The notes below the pieces were generated by a model that worked only from the letters and a program-made list of their open reading frames with translations, had not been told where the DNA came from and did no database searches. From Beaufortia kweichowensis (taxonomy: Eukaryota; Chordata; Actinopteri; Cypriniformes; Gastromyzontidae), in assembly GCA_019155185.1 (NCBI GenBank), contig CM032804.1:12496992-12560991 (forward strand): 64,000 nt of DNA. The letters run 5' to 3'. Below are positions 47,859 through 59,115 of this stretch, in pieces; the first letter of the stretch is position 1; every line of letters starts with the position of its first letter. A program made the translations under genes and the position numbers.

Positions 47859-47872
47859 TGACCTTTTTACCT
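47859..47872 (-). promoter_or_regulatory. DR2 retinoic-acid response element 3' of hoxb1a
   Basis: On the minus strand this reads AGGTAA-AA-AGGTCA, which is the DR2 sequence I recall for the mouse Hoxb1 RARE. It lies 1.1 kb downstream of the hoxb1a stop and 295 bp past the poly(A) signal. Confidence 0.75.
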
Positions 47873-50800
47873 CAGTGTGCTTCTGGGATATCTAAACATA
47901 CAAACAAACTCTCTAGCGCACTGGTGAAAGGGTGGCACACACAACACTAACCCTGAGCAAATTAAAGCAATATATGCTTTCAAGAAATAAAACAAACCAA
48001 ATCCCTTCCTTTAGTTATGTGGGCGGTCCTTTTGATCCAAGTGTTGTTATAAATAGACTTCTTATTGACTTCTTAAACACTTGAAACCATAAATCTTTAG
48101 AAAAGGTGGCCTACGTGAATTAACATTGTTGAGTGCTCAACAACAAATAACGCATTTTAAACGGGTGATAAAGAGACTTTTAAACACTTCACATGATGCG
48201 TCAGTATTTAACCGGGCATAGTTGTAGTGAGTAATTCCTCTTCCGTAAACAACTACGCAAATAATTGCAAAAGCTGTGCTTTCCAAAAGCCAAACCTTTA
48301 AGTGTTTTACACAGTATCACGGTGCAATAATAGCCTATGAAATATGAAAAAAGGGAAATAAACATTAAATTCTGAATTTGATCAAATCAATATTTCTGGC
48401 TTCGGAAATAACTGGTTTCATTGAGGGTTAACGTAATTTATGAAAGTGGCCGTGACGTGAATCATAATAAACGTGCTCCTTTGGTTGAGAACTCAAGCAC
48501 TGCGCACGTGCAGCTGCCATTATGCAATATGTGTCTACCATACAGAATATACAGACGAGGTTACTGGAGCACATTTGAATCTACCATTAGAGGAACGAGG
48601 AAGAAGAGCATGGGGAAAATGCTTATTTTGCACACAAAAACGACAACAAAACATTAATTTAAAAATAATATTTATGTATGGTAAATTTTATGTTTAAGAT
48701 TATTCAGCATTTAAAACAAATCAGTCGACATGACAGATATGTTTGGATATAATGTTAGCGTTAAGTTCACATCACAGGAGTACAATGCTCTGCTGCTGTG
48801 GCATTCACACGCACCAGCTCCCTGGGTGGCTTTGTTACTGATACACATCCCTCTCACCAGGCCCGTGTTTTTCCGGTAAGAAAGACAACACGTATTGTAA
48901 CAAGCATTTCCTTTGATTAAAAGCGGGTGGTTTATTAAAAAGTATCGAGTGAGGACTAATTTCTGAAAAAAGGAACTGTTAAACTAGCTTACAAATTATT
49001 TATTTACTCATGATTCACTTAGGCCTAGTGAATAATAAACAGCGATATCTCAATGCACAGCGTTAGACCATGAAAGGCTATACTTGTATTTAAATGTTTT
49101 TAAATAGAATATTGATAAATATCTATAAAATGTATCTAGCATACACAAAAAAAAACCTTCACACATCTGCAAAATGACGCACCAATTTTAAGGTAACAAT
49201 GGTATACATACAAATCGCTCTAAAAGATTCAGTCTTGACCATCTGCTGGTGCAGTTGGTGGAGATTTTTAGTCATGCTGTCCGGAGCGTTTGTCCGGCAC
49301 CCCCCTGAACGGGCCTTTGATCAAACTGCTATTCCCCGTGGTCAACCTCCCTGATCAGCATTGAAACGTAAAGTAATGCTTACAGTAGGGGGGTTTAAAT
49401 AGAGGTCATCGTTAACTTTAGTTGAACTCTGAAAAAATATAATGTAAAATAAATTTGTTTTCAACTTTGGATTAGTTAGCAGTAATAATCATTAAATGTT
49501 GTAAATGTGTGGGATATTTTGTGTAAAATGCAACCTACTGAACGGTTTAATTGTAAAGTTACAATAACGAATTTTATGTAAACTAACCTAAAAAATGGTT
49601 ATAAGAGAAAAAAGTCGAATAAATTAATTTTAGTTACTTTCGAAAGAATGTTCACGTTCACACACCAGCTGTTTATTCTTTCTTTTTGTTGACAGATTCG
49701 TTCAAATTAGACATCAAATGTAGAAACGTTTTCTTTGGTGCCACCCCAAAAACACATGGGGAGCAGAGCAGGTGAGCGAGAGAGGGCAAACTCCGGTGAA
49801 CGAACTGAGGAATGAACTCTGATCTGGAGGGTGCTGACAAGTGGTGACGAGAACTAGTGGATGGGGGTCGGTAAGGTTTGGGGGTCGTTTTTCGAACATT
49901 TAAGGAAACGAGTTTGCCAAACTTTTTTCCCCTTGTGCACTCTCTTGTGGCCTCACCTCTTCTCTAAAGTTTACGCGGTCTTGACAGTTCCATTTTATCC
50001 CCGAACCTCTGACGGACTGCCTCAATATTTGCTCAGGCGAACAGGTTTGCCCTGGGCCCTGCCTTAAACATCCCGGCCTGCCTGTCCTCTGGCCTCGGTT
50101 CATGTAGAGTTCAGGCCAAATTAATACTTGAAATGGGTAGGTCAGCTTGTCAGTATTTTCGGACGAGCTTCCATCTCAGCGGGGTTAAATGCTGGTCTTC
50201 CCCTTCTGCTTGCGCCGAGAGCACCATTCAGGGGCATCACTTAGTCCCACTAAAATTGTTAAGCGATTGACCCATATCGTCTATCCCCCGGGCTAGCTTC
50301 GATTCACAGTGCTTTCCGTCTTACTGTAAATACATGTTTTAAAAGCAAAATGCACCAGAAATATGTTTCCATATACCAAAAATGTTGGTTTTGTCTTTTC
50401 CTTGGTCTCGCAAGTCGAAGTTCATAGCTGTAACTTGTTTAAAATTACTCCTGAACATAAAACAGCGCAAGATTGCAAAAATGGTTTTGGTAGTATGAGG
50501 TTTTAAACGTGGTAAAGCAAACAAATTAGCTAATTTACAAATCCAAAACCTTTTTCGTGCCTATAGGTCAATCCAGCACACAGACAAATCAACAAAGTTA
50601 AAATATCACACGCATGTACAGTATATAAAAAATCCTAAACCTTTAAGATTATATCTGTCAATCTGTATTTTTAAATTATAATGAATAATGTGGCAATTTA
50701 AGTTTTTCTTTGAATTTATTATGTATTTTTCTATTTGATATTGCTAGGTCATTATTAGGTATTTGAATAATTTAAGTGCATTTCCAAAAGTGTTCATTTC

Positions 50801-51097
50801 GACCTGACCTTAAGTTTGAAAAATATATTTTTATAAATTATAAATTATTATTTATATATTATAAATTATTATTTATAAATTATATTAGTTATAAAATTGC
50901 GAAAAAAACATTAGATTTAAGTTAAATACATATACTTATAATTTAACCTTTCTTATTATTTAAATGTATTACTTTAACACCTTAACTTTATTTTCAAGAT
51001 AATGTCATTTACAACAATGAAAAATAAACAATAAGCGTAATAGAAACAACAAAAATAACACTTACAACAATAATTAGAAAAACAACAACAAATAAAA

Positions 51098-51123
51098 ATT
51101 ATTATTATTATTATTATTATTAT
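51098..51123. repeat. (TTA)n microsatellite
   Basis: About eight ATT units. Confidence 0.9.
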
Positions 51124-51191
51124 AAGCTGGAAATAAAAATGCGCCAAGAAATATCTGGACATCAGACTAACGCATTACGTTTCATGACCGC

Positions 51192-51205
51192 TTGCCCTCT
51201 AGTTA
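51192..51205 (-). promoter_or_regulatory. CTCF-like motif
   Basis: The minus strand reads TAACTAGAGGGCAA, matching 11 of 14 positions of CCASYAGRKGGCRS including the whole AGRKGGC core. It is 115 bp from the triple RARE. Motif evidence only. Confidence 0.3.
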
Positions 51206-51319
51206 AAAATGATACAAGACCAACTTGAAAAAAATACCATTTTCTTTACAATCCATCAAAAGTGGAAAGGAGCGCAACCCACTCAGCAGGCCTTCAGGGT
51301 TCATACAAAAAACGCCGGT

Positions 51320-51347
51320 GAACTTCCCGTGACCCTCCGCTGACCAG
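51320..51347 (-). promoter_or_regulatory. Triple half-site DR5 retinoic-acid response element
   Basis: On the minus strand three half-sites, TGGTCA, GGGTCA and AGTTCA, lie in direct orientation, each separated by exactly 5 bp. The latter two fit RGKTCA perfectly. It is 4.6 kb 3' of the hoxb1a stop; in mammals a DR5 enhancer lies several kb 3' of Hoxb1. It is the best retinoid element in the 3' flank. Confidence 0.75.
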
Positions 51348-53031
51348 AACACCACGAAACGATGAGAAAACTACTTCTCAAGTTAAAAAGTACTCGCAGA
51401 TTAATTATTAAACGCGCGTCAATACAAAAATAATAGTCAGTAGTTATTAAATATAAATGCTAAGTACAATCTAAATAATGCTAAGTATATGCTTGTTAAA
51501 AAATTTGTTTGCCAACCAACAGCACATACACGCTCACGGTGAAACTAAACATAAATATTTATATCTCTATTTAAATATTTAAATATTGATATTTCAATAG
51601 CAGCAGTGTTTTCACTTATTTATTTTTTTCATTACTATTTTGTGAAAACGTTGTTCCCAATCGCTTTTTGACTAATGTTATAACAGAATATAACAATAAA
51701 AAGTATATTATATTGATATATATGTTATAGTGAAAAAAATCCTGTATAACATTCACAAAAATACTTTTGTCTATTTAATATCTGGTGAGAACAAGAAGAA
51801 AAATGATTCTGCTTCTTCTCACATTCTTGGGTGAATTCAGAGCAAGAGGTTATCTGAGAGAAAAATTCCTCCCTCATGCTTGAGGAAGGCCAGAGAAAAT
51901 GCCAGCAGGCCACCAGACTAAAGCAGAGGTATCTTCTATTCGATCACATGCTCTATATAATGCTAAATGCACCATCAACTAAACAGTCTTTGCAGTGTTT
52001 GTTTTTAGTAAGTTCACTTAAAACATATTCACATTTGTGCATGTTTTGTTGGTTTATTGTGATTGTTGTAGACAATAGAGATAAAGAATTAATGTTGGTA
52101 AATAAAGTTTTTTAGGCTGTTGTAAGAATTTGTAAATAAAATGCACTATTTTGCATGATTCTTTGGGCCTATTTTATTCTGCCGTTCCCTCTCATTTGGT
52201 ATCCGATTCCAGGTGGACTAAAAGAGTAGCCCTACCTGTCCTCTGTCTCTTTTTACATACACACACAAAGTGTTGAATGAGACTTGCACAATAGGCTTGT
52301 TGACCTCATACAAACACAAGGTATTTATATCTTAAATGGAGATTACAAAACTAGGGGCATCTCTCTTACACACACTTCAACATACAAATATACACACCCT
52401 CTTTCTGAATAACAACCAGTGCTGTGGCATAGAGAAACGTTTTTAGGGAAATTCTTCTAAAGAACACATTTCAAAGAAATGTTAAGTGCCGTGGTTCCGT
52501 TTCATAGCTTTACCTTGCTTTAACAATACATTGGTTTGAATGCAAAAATGGAAATATGTACAGATGATGCCAGAGAAAGTCATTTTTCAAAACCTGTCAC
52601 ATGGTCTCATATTTATATATTTAACTTTTGTAGTTCAGACATCTGTAGTGAAATTTATTTTCTTCTCATTTACGAATGCAAACACGTGTGGTGGTCTGGA
52701 AAGGGGAATTCCACAAAAACTTCACCCCATTTCAAACTTTTCCTCTGGGAGATATGAAGGGGGAATTTAAATACAGTACCCACATATACTGACTGTCTAA
52801 CATGTTATCCCCCTGGAGTGTGTTAAGTTGGTATCCAAGATGACCCCTCATCATCATCTTTTTCTCATCTACTTTTCTTCCAAACATACACACTTCTCGC
52901 AGTTGCTCTTTTACTCTCGCTCTGTAGTTGTCACCACGGCAAGCTGCTCTTTAGCAGTCTTGAAACAGCCTTAAGATCAAGTGTTTATGATGTTATGAGG
53001 CGTGGTAATCAATTGGTACTGGTCAGGAATA

Positions 53032-53392
53032 TACAGTACCAGTCAAAAGTTTAAAAACAATTGACAAAAATGTTTCTCATGATCTTAAAAATCATCTGAT
53101 GGTGGATAAGTCGATGTTTGAAATGACTTTTGTATGTTTATATGTTATATGTTTTGCCAACATATTAATTTTGTTAACTTAAAAAAATATATTTTAGAAA
53201 TGGATTACTTGGACATAATAATGAAAAGAAACAGCCAATAATAGTCCAGCATAGATTTCTTTAGTGCTGTTAAAAAAGCTTCACAGGTTGAGACCTTAAA
53301 AGGCTGGATGATAAAATTTCAAGAGTATGATTTTACTAATTCTAGACAAAGGGTGACTATGTTTGAAGATGCTCAAATACAAAATAGTGTTC
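53032..53392. mobile_element. Degenerate Tc1/mariner-type remnant
   Basis: The left end TACAGTACCAGTCAAAAGTT matches the terminal repeat of a Tc1-like family that is frequent in fish. Internal text near 53303-53390 (GGCTGGATGAT, TTCAAGAGTATG, ACAAAGGGTGACTATG, GAAGATGCTCAAATACAAAA) resembles the transposase 3' region of that family. There is no intact frame and no clear right terminus. Confidence 0.45.
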
Positions 53393-54559
53393 ATTTAGGA
53401 GGGCAAATTAAAACAAGGTCTTGCTTGTTATTGATCGTCTCCACCATTTCAGAACATGACAAATATCTTGAGTTCAGCAACCGAAACTGTGTGTTAATGT
53501 TTGTGTGTGTGCTGTGGTAGCAAGCGGGACGTGATTTCATAACTCAATGCTGTGGCCTTCCTTTCATTTGAGATACGTGTGGTTTTTCTGAGCTGTCAGA
53601 AACCAGAGCTGGAGGTTTCAGGAGGTGAAAAGACTGCAGAGAATTTCTGTGTGCTTATGTGTGTGTGCTAACAGATCAGAGGTCCAGATGAGATGGTGAG
53701 GACAGTGTGGACAGCTGGAACATTTAAGCCAAACCAGAGACTGACGACGAAGGATTGTGTGTGTATGGGTGGGGGTGGGGGTACTTCTTATTTACAGACA
53801 CTCTGACATGTGGCGTGTAGGAGTGTATGTGTGTATATGAGATAGCAGTGATCTGAAGACAGAATAGAAAACCAACCTCAGCCAATCCTGAAGTATATAT
53901 ATCCCCTCCTTTTCTCTCTTCTGCTCCCAAATGTATAGACATCATTGCCTGTCCATCACTAAAGGTTCATAGCCAGGGCACTCCGACACATGTGACCTTG
54001 CAACACACAACACCACAAACACCCACACACGTTTGTCCTTTACCATTTCTAATGATGTGGTGATCTATAGAAGAACTAGTGTTGAAACTCGGCTCACAAC
54101 ACACCAGATGCACAATGTTCAAATTTCAAAACTAGCCTGCTGTTGAAAGTAATTAGAGATTTACACTCCCACCTCACCATCAGTTAAAAAGGCAACTACA
54201 CGTGACGCCAAAGGTCACTAGTCTTTTCATTACATCCTTATTTTACCACCATTAAAACAGGGCAATATATGATTGTATTTGCATTGGGTGCAGTTTTTGC
54301 TGATGGAATAGTTATCTGATATGATATGCACATTCCATTTACATTCACCCACATGAAGGTGCCTCTGCAAAACATAAATCTGATCTACTACTCTTCCCCA
54401 AATGCAAAAATAATAGAATTAACTTCTGTGATGATGTTTAAGCGGAAAGAAAAGTTTTTGTTAAATTCTGTTTGTGAAACAAAGACACACATTAATAATA
54501 TTTTTTAATGATGCACTAAAATAAAGTACAAACAGTAAAAAGTTAAATAAAGTACAATG

Positions 54560-54805
54560 TAATCTTAAAAATAATGATTCTTCACAATGCCATAAAATAA
54601 CTGTTTTTTGCTGAATGGTCCCATAAAGAACCTTTAACATCAAAAAAATCTCTTACTTATTGCGAAAAAGGTTCTTTAGACTATAAAAAGGTAAAAATGA
54701 AATGATTCTTTAAAGAACATTTGAGTGTAAGATTTATTGATAAACCAAAAACGTTTTGTCTATGGCATCGCTGTAAAGAACCTTTGAAGCACCTAATAAA
54801 AATGT
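54560..54805. mobile_element. Cyprinid 'GGTTCTT' MITE
   Basis: Several near-palindromic copies of AAAGAACCTTT and AAAGGTTCTTT occur, with TAAAGAACCTTTAACATC near the left and TATGGCATCGCTGTAAAGAA then CCTTTGAAGCACC near the right end. This text is familiar from a very common non-autonomous DNA element of zebrafish and carps. Ends are approximate. Confidence 0.55.
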
Positions 54806-56160
54806 AACTGTTGTGTGTCTTTGTTGTAAAAAATAGGTAGTACCTTGCAATCTAAATCTGCAGCCCATCATTAAACTAATGACTTCTACTTTTTGATGAA
54901 AAATGTATTATTAAAATTATTGTTTAATCAGTTTATTTTTTTCTTGAATACAAGACTGTTTAGCAGTTTTTCATATTGCTCCTGGTGGTATTTTTTAAAT
55001 AAAATGTAGCTTTTCTTCTCACTTTCTGTCTCTATCCTCTGTGATTTTCTTCCTCTGAGTATACTGTAACCCTGCTGGAGATGTGAGGAACTGCAGTCTC
55101 CATCACCCCGCACGCTCAGCCTTCTTCTCCATGAGCTAATCAAGAGAAATCCAATTTAGTTCGTGCAAATCAGGACATTAAAAATTTATAAGAAAGGAAG
55201 AGACACAGAAATAACCTTGCTCTTAATATTCCCTACATCACATAAAACACAGGCTCTATTTATAAGCTTGTTCATCTGTATGTGATGTTTCTAGCCACTG
55301 GCCTGCTGTGTCTGGGGTTCACCGCAGCAGAGGGAAACCAGGTTAATGTCACTCTGGGACGGGCTCATATGGTCTAAGGGAGGTTCCAGCTGAATGCTCA
55401 GATTTACTTTAGTCTCCCAGAGCGCACTGCCTGGATCTCAATGACAGCTAAACTCTGTCTGAACTCTAACTCATACACACACACACGCCATCTTCACTTC
55501 TTCACTGCGCTTTGACATTATCCAGTTATAATGTACAGACATTGTAATATTCATAGCTATGCTTTACAAAGCTCTCAATCGCCATGTCTGAAACATTTAA
55601 GACGGTGACTGTACAGCAAAACAGAGAATCTGGAATAATCAACACATTGTTTGAACACATCATTTACATTTTAAGATAGAAACACATTAAATTTCAGCTT
55701 CTCATGGCCCACTTAGAGACTGTCAGTTTCTTTAACTGTCTGGTGTAATGCACACGAAACTGGAAAGCACTTTTTGGCAAGCTCTAATCTGACTGGCTGG
55801 CTTCATGCAACTTCCTGAAGAAGGGTCTTTTTATCAGTCTGCACAGAAACGAAGTCTTTTTTTATGAATAACACGAGCAATTTTGAGGAAAAATAAATCA
55901 CTGGATTTGCCAAAGTTGGTCAGGCTAGTTACCTCAAACCTTTGAAAAAAAGTTTTGTTTGATACACTTTTCATAAACAAACCTCTTAAACCCATTTTAA
56001 AGTCTACTTTATGCATTTTCTATATACATTTTTGATTTGATTAAACATGTACATACTCTATTTTTGCTATATGCATCCAAAAAAAGCACATAATAATAGA
56101 ACAACTCTGGTCTCTTTATATTACCATTAGACTGTCTCTTCCTGTCAAAGTAGATGGTTC

Positions 56161-56373
56161 GTGGCCAGAATAACCTACAATACGCACCAACATTTATGGC
56201 TTATAGTCAAAAGTCTGGTTATGCATGACTACTTATTATTGTGTTATGGCTCTGTATCCGTGGCTCCATTTGGCCCTCTACCAGCCCTGCTAATGAACCC
56301 TGACGCAGAGCTCTGTCCTGAGGCCTTCACCATCCCCTGCCTCAGCAGTGTCCGGCCCACACAGTTCACTCAG
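56161..56373 (+). other. Possible orphan exon ending in a splice donor
   Basis: An open frame covers about 56161-56433. Its most coding-like part, about 56250-56373, is GC-richer than its flanks and ends ACTCAG|GTGAGC, a good donor. The peptide (…FGPLPALLMNPDAELCPEAF…) matches no family I know. It could be a terminal exon fragment, conserved non-coding DNA or chance. Confidence 0.2.
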
Positions 56374-56523
56374 GTGAGCCCCATGGTGCAGCTCTGCCTT
56401 GAGGACACACATACCACCATTAATCAATGGTGAGCTATACACTATAGCCACAGACTACCCCGCTCAAAGCCCACATACACTTACCATACATGTAATACTT
56501 CTGCACTCATACATACAAATTAC

Positions 56524-56712
56524 GAGAGAGAGAGCGAGAGAGAGAGAGAGAGAGAGAGCAAGAGAGAGCGAAAGAAAGAGAGCGAGAGAGAGAGAGAGCG
56601 AGAGAAAGAGAGCGAGAGAGAGAGAGAGCGAGAGAAAGAGAGCGAGAGAGAGAGAGAGCGAGAGAAAGAGAGCGAGAGAAAGAGAGCGAGAGAAAGAGAG
56701 TGAGAGAAAGAT
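56524..56712. repeat. GA-rich minisatellite with 30-bp higher-order unit
   Basis: A (GA)n background is patterned by GAGC and AAAG steps. Three copies of a 30-bp unit lie at 56581-56610, 56611-56640 and 56641-56670 (the third identical up to its junction), followed by 14-bp subunits. The strand is pure purine apart from the C of each GCG step. Confidence 0.92.
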
Positions 56713-58506
56713 GCCTGTGAAGCCTTAAAATGTCTGTTAATCAAAATGATGTGTGATCCAAATAATTTGCAAAAACACAGACACATCAGACACCTCTTTA
56801 AATGTTCAAAGACAAGAGCACAAATAAATCAACACATGTATCCACGCACACACAGATTCATATGAGTGGGCAGCACCTGGATTGTCTGTTTGAAACACAT
56901 GAGTCTATGTTCCCAGCAGAACACTAATGATGGACTAATTATAGCGTGTTATACTTCGCACATGTTAACCAGACTAGCCACAGAAGAATCTGATTAAAGC
57001 CTTGAAGTTATAAATGTATACAGTATTGTACACAAATCCCCTTGATTATCTGAATTTTTGTGCGGCGTGTGCCTAAGCACGTGTGTGTACGCAGTGGCTT
57101 CCAGATGTTTAGTGAGAAACTGACCCGACTGCCAACGGGAGATGAACCGGTCTAACACTAAGATGCAGCTGGATTCAAGATATTCAAAAAGAAAGAGTGA
57201 CAAGAAGAATGAGAAACAGAGACTGAGGACAATAAGGCTCTTTCTACAATGTTAAAACGATCTTTCTAGCTCATTAACAGCTACTAAACGTTTGCTTTAA
57301 GATGTCTTGTGAAGTATTGTCAACATTTTTACAAGAAGATCTTTTGTGGGCATATATTAGACAGTAAAAAGAGAAACATGAACCATTTTTCCTTTAAGAG
57401 CATGTGGTGGATTATGGATTTGTAAGGTTGGATCACATTACCCGACTTTTAAATTATGAACAGATTATAAATACACTATGTATCATAAGCACTTATAGAC
57501 GCCACACAACAAATCACTAACATAATACACTCACACGCCATCATTTCTTGAGATTTCAATAGGTGCTCACCATGTGATGTGGATCACACAATAAAGTTTT
57601 TTACAGTTGGCATACATTTAACATCCACATAAAACACAGATTCTGCTCAAAGTCACACTGCACCTTTCTAAATATAAAGCTCGCAACATAAGCAACTGAA
57701 TGTCTTGGGAACATCTAAATAGTCTCTCTGGTCTCCTCTTTGTTTCTTGCTTCAATCCCTGACAGATTGCAAATCCGAAAGAAGCACAAAACAACAAACC
57801 GGCGGTTTGATTATAAGAAGACTGATTGAGCATACGGGTGAATAGGACTTGCTCTTCTCTGGATGGGGGGTTTAGACACCACTGCTGTACAGGACAGGTT
57901 GTGTCCAGGGGGTGCGGTTGGGGTGGGGGTGAAATGGACAGGTCTCGGGCCTTTGTGACTGTGGGTTTCCATGGTGGACAAGCCCCAGGCCAGGGGAACT
58001 GCCCTCTGCCCCCCTCCCAAGCCTCTCTCCTCCCTGTCAGCCTTGAGTTATTGATGGGACAGGTTGGCAATGAAGCCCCCCTCCCCTCACAAGGGCCATG
58101 AATACCACACAGCTGGACAGGGACTGTTCGGGATATAGTAGGTACGAATGGTTTATGTTGTATGTGTGTAGATATTATGATCCAGTACAGTAGAAAGTTT
58201 GTCAATGGATATAAACAGACAAGACATTAACTATGAATATACATGTAAGCTATGAAGATGCTCTGCTTTATGATGAATGATTGATGATGAAAGTTATGGC
58301 TAAAGGGCAATTTCCACACAATAAAAATATTGAAGCCTAAAATAAGTATCAATGCAACTTTCATGCAGTAAAAGCCTTCATTCTGCTGGGAAAAAATAGT
58401 CCTAATTTACTGTCTTATATGTTTATGTTTACTAAGGGTGCTGTCAATCTTTATTGTAATTGTAGCTATTGTAGCTACTGACCAATCAGAATCAAGGACA
58501 GGATCG

Positions 58507-58525
58507 ATCTATCTATCTATCTATA
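58507..58525. repeat. (ATCT)n microsatellite
   Basis: Four to five tetranucleotide units. Confidence 0.85.
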
Positions 58526-59101
58526 GGTTGCTCTGGTCCTGGAGAGCTCACAAAAACAGTTGGGACAGATATTTGGCCACGGCCAATAACCTCCAAAAAT
58601 AATGCGCTCGCTGTCCAGAGGTCTTGATTCTTGGTAAAGCACCACAAGATCACATCACATCTAACACATGCAGAAGTCACACCGTCAGTTCTGACTATTA
58701 TTTATGTTAATAAAATTAATAATTGAAATGAAAGTGACTCATCTGTCCTGTGACTTAATTGACTTAAGAGACTTGTTTGTAAAGGCTTTTTTCTGATTTT
58801 ACATTTTTACAAATACTCTGTTTGATATTTTGTCGTTGTCTTGTTTCAAAAAGACAAAACAACAGTGGGTACATAACATAAAATGTCTTTCACCTTTAAA
58901 AATATCTCCAGCCTGATGTTTTTCTGCAAGACTATATGGCTCTCTCAGCACAACAGTAACCCAGTCACAGCAGACTTCTTTCCGCTGGCAGGTAGATCCT
59001 TCCATCTCATCATTCCTTGCTGTCTTTGGCGAGCCCGCTCGTCGGATCGGAACCTCTCGGCCCACAGCGGGAGTCCTGATGCGATCTGACAGAGCTGTCA
59101 G

Positions 59102-59115
59102 CGACCAGGTGGCGT
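59102..59115 (+). promoter_or_regulatory. CTCF-like motif at the 3' flank
   Basis: CGACCAGGTGGCGT matches 12 of 14 positions of CCASYAGRKGGCRS with the full core. It directly follows CTGACAGAGCTGTCAG (59085-59100), a perfect palindrome of two Meis/Prep sites. It is 12.3 kb 3' of hoxb1a, a plausible place for a domain boundary. Confidence 0.4.

Larger units (their letters stand above)
47586..51191. other. 3' flank of hoxb1a
   Basis: No coding exon recognised. Less AT-rich islands, possibly conserved enhancers, lie at about 47.74-47.9 kb, 49.22-49.43 kb and 49.73-50.3 kb. At 49412-49428 TTAACT-TTAGT-TGAACT is a DR5 with one mismatched base. Confidence 0.45.

Noticed and set aside
56399..56728. 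Arg/Glu repeat protein
   Set aside because: It is a translation of the GA minisatellite.
57618..58205. 195-codon minus-strand frame
   Set aside because: It starts with TTG, its composition is explained by a GC-rich patch, and there is no recognisable domain.
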